Of a stretch of DNA of 64,000 bases, positions 26,001 to 36,162 are shown piece after piece. This DNA comes from Trochalopteron elliotii (lineage: Eukaryota > Chordata > Aves > Passeriformes > Leiothrichidae), in assembly GCA_024734555.1 (NCBI GenBank), contig JANPWX010020150.1, forward strand, positions 2,701,809 to 2,765,808. Reading direction: 5' to 3'. Position 1 is the stretch's first letter; each line of letters begins with the position of its first letter. Under the pieces are notes generated by a model that worked only from the letters and a program-made list of their open reading frames with translations, had not been told where the DNA came from and searched no databases. The position numbers and the translations under genes were made by a program.

Positions 26001-26302
26001 AAGACTAATATTTTAATTGGAAATAATAGTGATATCACGCTTTTAAAATACTAGAACGCTAGCTCCCGAGGGTATTCTTTCACCCAGAAGCTGCTTGAGC
26101 TTTTGCTGGCATGGTTTCAGAAGTTGCTAACCTTTTTGGATGTCTTCTTTATCCATGTGCACTCACCCTCCACTGGGAAAAGACAACACTGATGACAACC
26201 CCTCTGTGTGATGTGATATATGACCTATCAACTCAAATATTTTCAGATAAAAAATGTAAGAAAGTTGTAAGTGAAAATGTTCTACTGGGGCTTTGGTGGG
26301 GA

Positions 26303-26353
26303 TTTTTTTTTTTTTTTTTTGTTTGGGTTGGTTTTGGTTTTGTTTCTTTTTTT
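26303..26353 (+). repeat. T-rich tract with G interruptions
   Basis: A run of 18 T is followed by GTTT/GGTT-type units and a second T run. Phenylalanine-rich frames across it are artefacts. Confidence 0.9.
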
Positions 26354-29300
26354 AGTGTATGCAATTTTTTTTCTCCCTAGAGTCTCGAGTTTTAAGATCT
26401 GGATGGAATTTCAGTACCAGAACTCATGTGTAAGGCAGGAACACTTTTGCTTCTTTCATTTTGTAAATGAGACCTGAAGATTCAATGGCAGGTGCTCCAA
26501 GAACTAGATAAATTAAAGCTTTTTTCACTAACTTTTCAAGAATGTTTGCTTTTCTGTGGCACCTCCAGATCCTGCAACACAATGCTGTGATGAGCTGAAG
26601 TGCATAAACGGATTTCAGGAGGTTCACGTGTTTCAGCTTGTAGTCTGATGAGCAATGGATTGATCAATTATTTAATTCATGATGTCTTTTGGCAGAAATA
26701 TAATCAAAACCAATAAAATAAGCCTCTAAAATGTAAATATTATTCACAGCCTTGTCTCATTTGTTGCATTTATTTGAATTTATTTTTATTTATAAATAAA
26801 AAATTAGATAAGAAGTTTCAATACTTAGTTTAATCTAGTACTACAAAAATATCTACAGTCTTTTGCTACCTCTAACATTACTAAAGATAAAGGTAATAGA
26901 TAAATTAAACTGTCCTGTAATGCATAAATAGATTCCAGTTGATTCTTAATGTAACTCAGTTGACTTTGGTACGAGTTGCACTGGAGGTGAACTTGGCTGG
27001 ACGTTTATGCAAACAGTCTTGAAAAATTAAGTTTATAATGCAAACACTCTTGGGAGGTTGACTTGATACATATCCTCTCATAATATTTGATTAGGTTTTA
27101 TTTCAAATGTGAATTTACTATGGTGTCATCTTTGCAATCTAGAACTGTTTCAAGGTTCAATAATTTTGTTTGATTGTGTAGTGATGCAGCCTCCAGAAGA
27201 TAAATAAATGCAAATAAAGGAAGCAACGAAGAGCCACGTGTGTGATGTAAGAGATCAAACAAAGTGCCTGAGGGGGGTGAGCAAAAGAGAAAGAAAGAAA
27301 AAAAGCTATCATATAAAGGAAATTAGGATAGAACCAAAAGATCTATAAAGCCATTTTTCTGTCTCATTCACACTTACAGATGATTTTCCCTTGCATTATA
27401 ACCTCAAAGGTGTTAGTGCAACCAATTTTTTATTTTTTTCTATTTTTTTATTCAAAGCTCAATTATGTCCATCATTTCTTTCGGGACATCTGTACTTACT
27501 TCATTAGAGTGCACAGATGAGACATATTTTCTTGACATCTGGCCAGTTCATTTTTTTTTTTTTTAATTGTTTGTTTTTGCGTCTCACAGTTGTTCAAGGT
27601 TAACCTGAGAACAGTATGAGATTCATCTCCCCAAATTCCAAAGGTTTCACTTTAGGATAGGCTATCCACTTGATACTTGTGAAAATGGTAAGGTGCTTTT
27701 AGAGCATGATTCCCTTCTTACTGAAATAAGCACCAGAGAGGTCAGATGGATTGCTCTCTGAAAGTATCTTCTGCACCATTGTTTTAAGAAGATGAAATTT
27801 CCCTGTTCAGTGCCATCGGAGATGCTCTACAATCCTACCTGGTTTCTGGTTGCCATTCTAGAGAAATGTGTGTCTCCCACTAGACCTGAGTCATACTGGC
27901 CAATTCTGTGCTGATTACTTGGGTCAGTAAGCATACCTAGAACAGCATTGTAGAGTTTTTGCAACCAATCACAGGTTATGGTTGGAAGTCCCATTTACAT
28001 TTTGCTCAGAAGACATGATGATTAATTTCTCCTTGTTCTGTTATTTTTGTGCTGTTTTTGAAGGTCACTGGTCACAGAAGGAAAATTAATCTCTAGTTGA
28101 GATCTTAAAAAGACTGAGTCATTTTGTGCAGGCAACAGGAGTGGTGACATTCAGGTGCCAAAAAAAGGAGCACCTACTGTCCTGTCATATCTCCTGAGTT
28201 GTCTTGACTGGCACTTCAGAAGGAGATTCATTGTGTGTGTGCCAGAATGATATGGACGTCTCAAGTACATCGAAGATGCTAACAATTACCCAGGCAACCA
28301 CTGCTAAGAACTTTACTCATGCTCTACATCTGTCTACTGATTCAAAACCACCTTTTCTGTGGGCCTTGGCTAGGTGCCTGAAGGTAGGTGGGCTGTAATC
28401 AAACCAAGCTCTAAACAAAAGCTCAGGGCTTAGGTGAGGGAGGGAAGAGTGAAAAGCTGGCTACATCATAGAATTTTTAGGTACTATGATATATATATAC
28501 AACAGCTTTTTCAAATCTCTGACCACCTAAGAATGGTTTACACGTAGCCTAGTCTTCATTCACTGGAACTGAAATCCATGGAAAATGTGTGACACTGAAG
28601 AGCTAGGTATAAGTGTTATTTTACTTACACACAGTAACTAACTTTCCTCGAAAATGTTAAAACAATAGAAGTTTTGTTTTAATCTCACACAGGTTGCTCA
28701 GGTTCAGAGGTTTTCACACTCCTTCCTCTCCAATCTAGCCAGAGCTTGTCATAAGTCACCTCTCTACCTTCCCAACACAGGGGCAATTCAGGTTCCACAG
28801 ATGATTCTGAATTACCATATATTTAATGAAAAGTTGTAACTAGTAACCAGTACAATTCCTAAAACATCACAAAGAAAAAATTATTTAATAGTCCTGGAAA
28901 TTCATGAGTCTTGGCACCAGCAGAGAGATTTAAGTTCATCTCAACCCCTCTTTGCTTTTAAAAACAAAATAATCTTGATCTTGCCCTCCTAAAATCTACA
29001 GAGATCTTGCAGACTTTTCAACTTCTCAGTAAAATGCATTTTTCACTGTCCCAGTAGTGCATCCTAAAAATGTACTCAAGTGGAAGACATAAGCAGAGCC
29101 TGGCAAGGAGAAGGAAAGATGGTTAAGGCATTTAAGGAGTGAAAAAATCAATCCAATGCAGCTGCACCTGCTCTGGTAAGAAGCTATAAAACCCCAGTGC
29201 TTTATTCCTGTGACAAAATAGTAATGAGAGAAGGAAATGTCACCAGATTAAGCTGCTACCAAAGATGTCACAAGTAGGGAAAAGAGACTGGCAAGGATAT

Positions 29301-29493
29301 TAACCCACATCCTCATTACACTGTTAAGTGCTCCTTCTCAAATTACACTAGTTTCTGTTTATAGATTGCTATGTTCATTTCCAAGTTCTAATCAGCAGCA
29401 CTAGAAATTGCATTTACAGCATTGTGACTTCAAGGAGGATCCCTTATTGCTGTTCCCCTGGAGAAGGTGCTCTGTTGGTGTGTGAGTGTGCCT

Positions 29494-29525
29494 GCACACA
29501 CATACATGCATGTGTGTGTGTGTGT
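29494..29525. repeat. (CA)n then (TG)n, near-palindromic dinucleotide tract
   Basis: A short CA run passes through ATACATGCATG into a TG run. The alternating purine-pyrimidine sequence is nearly self-complementary around CATGCATG. Confidence 0.85.
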
Positions 29526-30381
29526 TTGGCTGGGTTATACCCAGGAAGTGTTTCCTCAATATTTCTGAACACTTTCAACATTTTCACACATATGGGACAC
29601 ACAAACACTACATAAAGTTTCATAAAACAAGGCTATGAAAAGGGATAGCATATAGAATGAAGTATGATATGGTAGATAGTCCTTACTCAATGAGGAGTGA
29701 ATTTAGGTCTAACTACCAGATGGCAGAGCTGAACACAGAAAATCCATATGTGTGATGGCAGCTAGGGACAGCCATTGACATACTTGCTTTTCCAGCCAAA
29801 TGCCTCAGCAGATGCAGAGTTTTACACTTTAACATTACAATATGGCACTAAAACCCGGGAGAAGAGTTATATGCAGGAATCAAAGACAAATTAAAGGGAC
29901 AGTGCTAAATTCTGCCCTCTTCCCATCATGGAGGGGAGCGTGTACTGAAAAAGTGAAAGAAAGGGGTTTTTTTTCTCTATTTGCTGAAGTAATAAGACAC
30001 TATTTTTTCCTTATAATAGGAAGACAATAAGGAAAGAGAAAGAGATTAGTGATCAAATTGACAAATCTGTGGGTTTGTTTCTTTGTGCTGGTAGACTGCT
30101 TAAAAAATACCCGCATCTTTCTCATTTAAAGGACATAGCAATTTAGGAGTCTTACAATCAAGAAATATATATGGGATGAAAATCAGTAGATATATTTCTG
30201 AACCTGGTAGCCTAATTTCTGGTTTATTTGGTTTTTTTTGTTTTCTTTTTTTTTTTTTTTAACTTTTTTTTGTGTTGTATTAAGAGAATTATCCTCTGTA
30301 CTTAGTTCAGAAGTCAATAAGTCATACTAACATGTACAAAAGGGGCTTGTAATGCACTTCCAAGGTCAGACACACGTGTTG

Positions 30382-30885
30382 TAGAATCACCGAATAACTT
30401 GAGCTGGAAGAAACCTTAAAGATTATCTAGTTCTGACACCCCTGCCAGGGACTGGAACACCTCTCCCTAGATCAGTCTGCTCCAAGCCCTGTCCAGCCTG
30501 GCCTTGAACACTTCCAAGGATGGGGTATTCACAGGCTACCTGGGCAACCTGTGCCAAGGCCTCACCACCTTCACAGTAAAGAACTTATTCCTAACGACTA
30601 ACCTGTATTTCTCCTTCTTTGGTTTTTACTCAGTACTCTTTGTCCTGTCGCTACAGCTCCTGATGAAGAGCCCCTCTTCAGCTCTCTCAAGAGCAGAATA
30701 GAGGGGGGAGAATCCCCTCCCTTGAACTGCTGTCCACGGTCCTTTGGATACTTTTGGCTTTCTGGGCTATGAGCGCTCACTGTCAGCTCAAGTTGTTTTT
30801 CATCTGCCATCGCCTACCAAGCTGATCTCCTCAGGGCTGCTCTCAATCAATTCTCCAACACATTTGTAGCTGTACCCAGGATTGT
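30382..30885 (-). mobile_element. CR1 LINE, 3' portion, minus strand
   Basis: Plus-strand reading shows the reversed CR1 3' end: 'GTAGAATCACCGAATAACTT', 'GAGCTGGAAGAAACCTTAAA', 'GATTATCTAGTTCTGACACC', 'CTGTCCAGCCTGGCCTTGAA', 'CACTTCCAAGGATGGGGTAT', 'CTGGGCAACCTGTGCCAAGG', 'AAGAACTTATTCCTAACGAC', then 'CTTTGTCCTGTCGCTACAGC'. Further on, 'TTGGCTTTCTGGGCTATGAG' and 'CTCAGGGCTGCTCTCAATCA' are blocks of the late ORF2 region. With 30887-31285 it forms one internally deleted CR1 element. Small indels are visible against my memory of the family. Confidence 0.9.
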
Positions 30886-30886
30886 G

Positions 30887-31285
30887 TCACTCTTGAGCTT
30901 TGAGTTGGTAACCCTTAAATTCAGCTTTATTCTTGGTCCCCTCTGCCCTCCAGGGCTTTATCCCATGGGACTCTACCGAGAAGGTCCTTGAAGATGCCAA
31001 AGTCTGCTCCCTGAAGCCCAGGGCAGTGAGTTCACTGCATGCACTCCTCCCTGCCCCAAGGATCCCCAACTCCACCTTCTCTTGGTCACTGCAGCCCAGG
31101 GTACCTTGGAGCATCACATTCCCCACCACCTGCTGTGAGTGAGCACAAGGTCCTGTGTGACATCTCTCATTGCTGGCTCCTCAGTCACCAGTGTAAGGCC
31201 TTGAACATGTCCTCAAACACTTCCAGAAACAGGGCAGCCACAGCTACTCTGAGCAACCTCTTCCTGTGTGTCTTTGGAAAACTAT
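30887..31285 (-). mobile_element. CR1 LINE, endonuclease portion joined to the 3' portion
   Basis: On the minus strand, 31129 to 30887 is open and reads GNVMLQGTLGCSDQEKVEL, then GRSACSELTALGFREQTLA. This follows the C-terminal part of the CR1 ORF2 endonuclease and the linker after it. The conserved SDH motif has become SDQ (codons at 31082-31090), so a catalytic histidine is lost. The next CR1 sequence downstream on the same strand, at 30885, is already late ORF2/3' region. The reverse-transcriptase domain is therefore missing by deletion. The outer 80 bp (31205-31285) are less certain, because they also resemble the 'CTCTGGGCAACCTGTTCC' part of a CR1 3' UTR. Confidence 0.8.
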
Positions 31286-31407
31286 CTAAGTTGAAATCCT
31301 AGCAACATTTGCAAAACTTCCATTTCTTTTACTAAGACTGGAATTTCACACTTTATGTTTTTGTGCCCCTGTCCTTTCCTTCCAGACTTCATTTTCTGGT
31401 CTTCTTA

Positions 31408-31525
31408 GAGTATAAACTCTTAAGGACAGAGACTACCTTCTGGTGTCTCTATCTACTGAAGTTAATGTACCAGGGCTGAAATCCTGGCTGGATCTTTAGG
31501 CACTATTTTTATGTAATAGATGATA
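31408..31525 (+). mobile_element. Ancient amniote repeat fragment
   Basis: 'TAGAGTATAAACTCTTAAGG', 'ACAGAGACTACC', then 'CAGGGCTGAAATCCTGGCTG' and 'CTTTAGGCACTATTTTTATG' resemble an old repeat tail found in turtles, crocodilians and birds ('tgtaaactctttggggcagg', later 'gggctcctaggcactac'). The family is not named with confidence and divergence is high. Confidence 0.45.
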
Positions 31526-32604
31526 CTGGAAAATGAGAATTTGCCTTGGCTTTCTTGAGAAATAATTTTTAGGACCAATTTTGATTCACTGTCTGTTTCA
31601 TTTGTACTTCTGGGCTTATGTTGGCATTGGTTTTGGTGTGCAGGAATACTTTAAAAGGAAACTTGCAAACAGGAAGAGATTTGAATTTTGTTAGGATTTG
31701 AGTACTTGCTGAGAAGCTGAGAAAAGAGAACAACTTGCAGAATGAAATGTTTACAGAAAATGAGAGGAAAAGGTTAACTGTTCCCCTCACTACTCTCAGA
31801 CTGAATGCAAAGGATAAATCACACTTCATGTAAAAAAAAAAAAAAGCACCTATTTCTCTACATTGATCACAGAGAGGAGTTAAAATAGCTAGTTTGGCTA
31901 GATGTCTAAACTCCAGATGATGAAACTTAACCTAAGGGTCTTTTGGATCAGGTCACAAGATATTGCATTCTAACACCATAACATACCTTCAATTTTTAAA
32001 CACAGTTTTCCATTGATTTTGAAGAGGAGCTCCTAAAGAAATCAATGTCACGCTATTGCCCTTGTGCATACACATGCTCTTAACCAGCAAAGTAAGGCTT
32101 ATAAATCTGGAGACTGATAGAGAAGGTTCACCATACTAACAAAGCTTATCAGGACCTTCCCTAAAGCATGCCCATCCTCCACTGGAGAGAGATGTGCTCA
32201 CTGGTTAAAAAACTTTATCTACTCTCAGTCTTATTAGTTTAGGAAATTAGTTCCTTTATTAGCTTTTGGATTAAATAAATAAAGAGGATACAATTTCATT
32301 TTCAATATTGTCGTAAGTCTTTCCACCAAAATGAAAAGGAAGCAGTTTCTGATTTAAATATATCTAATATCCTGTAACATCTTCTTCTGTGCCATTTACC
32401 TCTGGAAATGTTTGAAAATGCAATTCAAACTGCTACCATAGCATGCTGCTAACTCCTGAAAGCAGTCATGTGTGAGTTTAAATTTTATTGTTTTAAAATC
32501 CAGTCTCCTGGCTTAAGAGTGTTGTAAAATTTGAATTTTGCATTGTTATTTTCCTTGCACACATTTTATCAGATGCGAGATAATAATCACAGCATTAAAA
32601 TCTG
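31526..32604. other. Unassigned non-coding DNA
   Basis: A13 homopolymer at about 31832-31845. Nothing else is recognised. Confidence 0.5.
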
Positions 32605-32605
32605 G

Positions 32606-32640
<35 letters not shown>

Positions 32641-32713
32641 GAGAAAGAGAGAAAGAGAGAAAGAGAGAAAGAGAGAAAGAGAGAAAGAGAGAAAGAGAGA
32701 AAGAGAGAAAGAG

Positions 32714-32812
<99 letters not shown>

Positions 32813-32817
32813 GAAAG
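32605..32817 (+). repeat. (GAAA)n microsatellite with a GAGAAAGA octamer core
   Basis: About 213 bp of pure purine. The outer parts are GAAA units (32605-32640 and about 32721-32812), and the centre (about 32637-32720) is made of the octamer GAGAAAGA, a GAAA variant with one extra transition. KERK-type plus-strand frames and FLSL-type minus-strand frames of 94-123 codons are artefacts of this array. Confidence 0.97.
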
Positions 32818-34059
32818 ACTCAGAAGACATGCTATATGATGTACTTTTGCTGAAAAAAAAATTTCTTCATTTTCTGATCTACAGTCCCTTTATACAATTA
32901 TTTCTGTAGGAAATTTTATCCCGGTTACAGAATTTGTCCTGTTAAGCTCAAAAGAGCAAACGAGGCTGCAAGTCCCAGAAGAAATGGGGTCTATTAATAT
33001 ATTTCCCAATACAGTAAATCCTGTATATAAAACAGATCACTTGCAGTACTCTATGACAATTTAGCTTTTTGTTGTGAGTGATGTAGAATTGTTGACCAAG
33101 CAAACTGGTTTCTGTGTCAAGGTTCCTCTGTACAATTTGACTGTTAGAATATAGTACAGAAATCAAGTTACACTTTTTTTTTATATTTTTCTAATGAAAA
33201 GGTTTAATAAACTGACACAAAAGTGACTGGATATACCTTTTTTTTTTCACGTTCATTGAAGTAAACCAATCAGAACAACATCTGATCCAGAATAAAATCC
33301 TTAGAAAGACAGAATTTTAAAATTAATTGGTGTGTTGTCAAAAAAATACCCACTTATTTGTTCTACCAAGCATATTATTTATATTTATGGACTGAAATGC
33401 AAAGTGAAAGAGAGGCTTGAAAGAAGATAATTTTCCCTCAATCTGTTGCAAAGAATTACAATGCTCATGGAAAATGTCTGCCCCAGTTGTTTGGTTGCTA
33501 TATCAGTAAATCATTACTCCAAAGTAACAACAGCAAAGCTATGAGTTTAGTGGAAATTCCTTTTCTGCTAGAGAATAGGTTCTGAAGAGATTGGAAGAAA
33601 GTAGTCCAGACAATAACACACACCCCTTTACCATCACCACCTGTGATCACTGCAGCAAGAATTTCACAAAGAGTTCCTCCTAGATTATTTCAAATACAAT
33701 TCACTGAGATATCTGAGGGCATCATAAGATCAGAAGCTTGTCCTGGAGCATACAAAACTCCAGAAAAAAATAGCAATCAGACAAAAAATAAACAACAAGC
33801 CAAACCACTCAGCAATCAAACCAACTTACTTTATCCTTGAATTATCTAAACAATTTCCATGATGACTTTAAAGGTCACTCTTATTTTCTCTCTAGCCATG
33901 TTGTGTTATTCACTGATAAATATTACCTCAAAACTACTGCATAATAGGAAGGAAAACAGGAAGGAAAGGGAAGAAAATAGCAAGGATAGAAAGCAAAAGA
34001 AAGCAAAAGAGAGATGGAAGAAAAAAGATATATTCATTATTCCTGTGGTCCTGGTGAAC
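32818..34059. other. Unassigned non-coding DNA with a purine-rich end
   Basis: I see no gene or known repeat. 33947-34029 is purine-rich (GGAA and AAAG-type units, including a repeated AAAGCAAAAG) and leads up to the following CR1 end. Confidence 0.5.
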
Positions 34060-34130
34060 GGCCAGAAGCTGGACTTCAATGATTCTTGTGGATCCCTTCT
34101 AGTTCAGGATATTGTATGATTCTGTGACTG
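34060..34130 (+). mobile_element. CR1 LINE, very short 3' end
   Basis: 'GCTGGACTTCAATGATTCTT', 'GTGGATCCCTTCTAGTTCAG', 'GATATTGTATGATTCTGTGA' follow the last 70 bp of CR1 copies that end 'gggtcccttccaactcagga' plus 'tattctatgattctgtg'. It is strongly 5'-truncated. Confidence 0.75.
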
Positions 34131-35390
34131 CCAGTTATTTCAATTACTCATTACTGATTTTGTAGACTCTTTTATATGTGAACAATGATTTGCAAGATTC
34201 CCATTGACCGTGAATTTTGTGTCTCAGGACGTAAAATTTAGAGAAGGGTTAGGGCAAGAAAAAGAAACAAACAAAGAAGGACTGCAGTAGCATCATCAAA
34301 GGCTGTAGATGCACTCCCTAAACAGTCAAGTGCAAGGACAAATCACCTGATTGATTTTATAAAAATCATCTGATCGATCTTATATGATCATTTGTATTCT
34401 ACCCAGCTGGGCATTGCATGTGTTCCTGGCCGCATCCTGACAGCTGTATGTCTCTTGCTTGATTATAAATCCTCAGCAGTGATGAAAGGGATTTTTGATA
34501 AGCTAATAACTGACCTATCTCTGGACCTTCAATCATGTCTTCTGACAATGGATTACAAGAAGAGTAAGATACTCTGAAATATTGTGATTTTCCAAAATTG
34601 CTTCATTAAACTGTCTGGGATTTCTGGCCTAAGGTCTTTTTAATGGGATGATAAGTGACTCCTGGTCATACAAAATTGTCTTTATGTAATTTCTGCTGGA
34701 TGTCTACATTTACTGTACTAAGATTTAAGTGAAAATTTGGCTCTATAAGCATTATGGAAATTGACTAAGAGTGATGTGATCATCAGGATTAAATCCTAAT
34801 TTAAAGAAATCACTGCTTTCTCCATTTTCCAACATCATGGAAAGACTCAGAAGGTGCCAATGTCCAATTTTGGTCCCAATGGTGGTCAAAATTAGCAGGA
34901 AGGAAAATGGAAGAAGTTCAGATGTCCTTGCCTAGACTATTCTCCTTGCCTAGGCTGTCCCTGCTTCATCTCATCACTGTGTTCTTAGCATGTCTCAAGA
35001 ACAAAGGAAAAAATAGAAAACAAAATGTCAGACTACAAGAAGAAAATTCAATTACTTGAGCTCTCAATCATGCCTACAAGTAAAAGAAAGCAGATCAATA
35101 GATTTTGCTGTAATGTGGCCCATTAAGTGTTTCTCCTTCATGGTGTATCTCTGTGAAGATTTCTATTTCCCAGAGACATATGGAAGAATTCACTGTATAA
35201 TGTGGGGAACTGACAAGAAGCAAGAACAAGGTCAATAGAACTGATCTGAGGAACTTTTCTTTGTGTGACCACTTTGGTTTTTTACTACTACTTTGTTTTT
35301 CACCTTCTGATGACGGTATGAGTATTAAAAACTACACACAGAAACTCTAGTATTAAGCCTGTACTATATTTTCATAGCTCCCTTGACATA
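34131..35390. other. Unassigned non-coding DNA
   Basis: No gene or repeat is recognised. Confidence 0.5.
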
Positions 35391-35500
35391 CCTTGCTGTC
35401 AAGGACAAAAAGGCCATCTAGTCTGAAGTCTTGTACCATGTGGGCAATAAAGTTTCTCCTACAGACCTTTGTGCCAATCCAAACAAATTAAGCAGAAGAA
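35391..35500 (-). mobile_element. Possible ancient CR1/L3-like fragment
   Basis: 'TGTCAAGGACAAAAAGGCCA', 'TCTAGTCTGAAGTCTTGTAC' recall the old amniote repeat with 'aaggccagaagggaccatta' and 'gatcatctagtctgacctcc'. Only the first half is convincing. Confidence 0.35.
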
Positions 35501-36128
35501 AAATTACCAAGGAGTGAGGTGCTAGAGTCAAACCTGAGAAAGTTGTTCTGGTCCTTGCTTCTCCCTAGACCTATTGGTGAAGGTCATTCAACCACTCACT
35601 GCCTAAGGTCCTTGTTTGCATTATGCAGGCATTCCAAGCTACATTCCTTGTGAATTGTAGACTAAAGTTATATACAAAAGGTGCTGCTGATTGTGAGGTA
35701 AATTGATTTTTTATGGAGTACATTACTCAGAAGAGGTAACCTAATCCCAGCCTCATTAGCCCATTCCTGCAATCAGTTTAATTAGACTTAAAAAAAAGGT
35801 GACTTCTCAGTTTGGGTAGACCGTATGCTTTCAGAATGTGAGTGAATATGTTCAGAGGCTAAACCAGCTTCTCTGTAGCTGGTAAACTTGTATGAACACA
35901 CAACTGAACTTCTGATTAAATATTAATGCATCTGGTAAGTCATAAGAGGAGGACCATATAGGTTGCTCAAAGCAGCCTAAAACTATTGTGTACTTTAGGC
36001 AAATATATAGTTTTGATGCTATATCTTTAAATAATGAATAAATCAGCTTAGCATTCTTTTAAGCTATTTCAATTTTTAATAATTCATCTTAATTAATATG
36101 AAGAAATATTACTCTAATACTTATGTGA

Positions 36129-36162
36129 TTAATATTAAATTATATTAATTAAATTTAATTAA
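36129..36162. repeat. AT-only palindromes
   Basis: TTAATATTAA (36129-36138) and TTAATTAAATTTAATTAA (36145-36162) are each perfect palindromes, 10 and 18 bp long, inside a roughly 120-bp zone that is almost free of G and C. Confidence 0.9.

Larger units (their letters stand above)
26001..30381. other. Unassigned AT-rich non-coding DNA
   Basis: No gene is recognised in these 4.4 kb. A T-rich tract (26303-26353) and a TG/CA tract (29494-29525) are listed separately. The AT-rich part at about 26640-27200, with runs such as TTATTTATAAATAAA, has the look of a slowly evolving non-coding region, but sequence alone cannot show conservation. Confidence 0.5.

Noticed and set aside
28466..28485. 'CATAGAATTTTTAGG' resembling the start of a reversed CR1 tail
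   Set aside because: No further CR1 blocks follow.
32605..32817. Regular repeats that might suggest a CRISPR-like array
   Set aside because: Simple tandem units without spacers in vertebrate-type DNA; a microsatellite.
32531..32909. KERK-rich (plus) and FLSL-rich (minus) open frames
   Set aside because: Translation of the GAAA/GAGAAAGA microsatellite.
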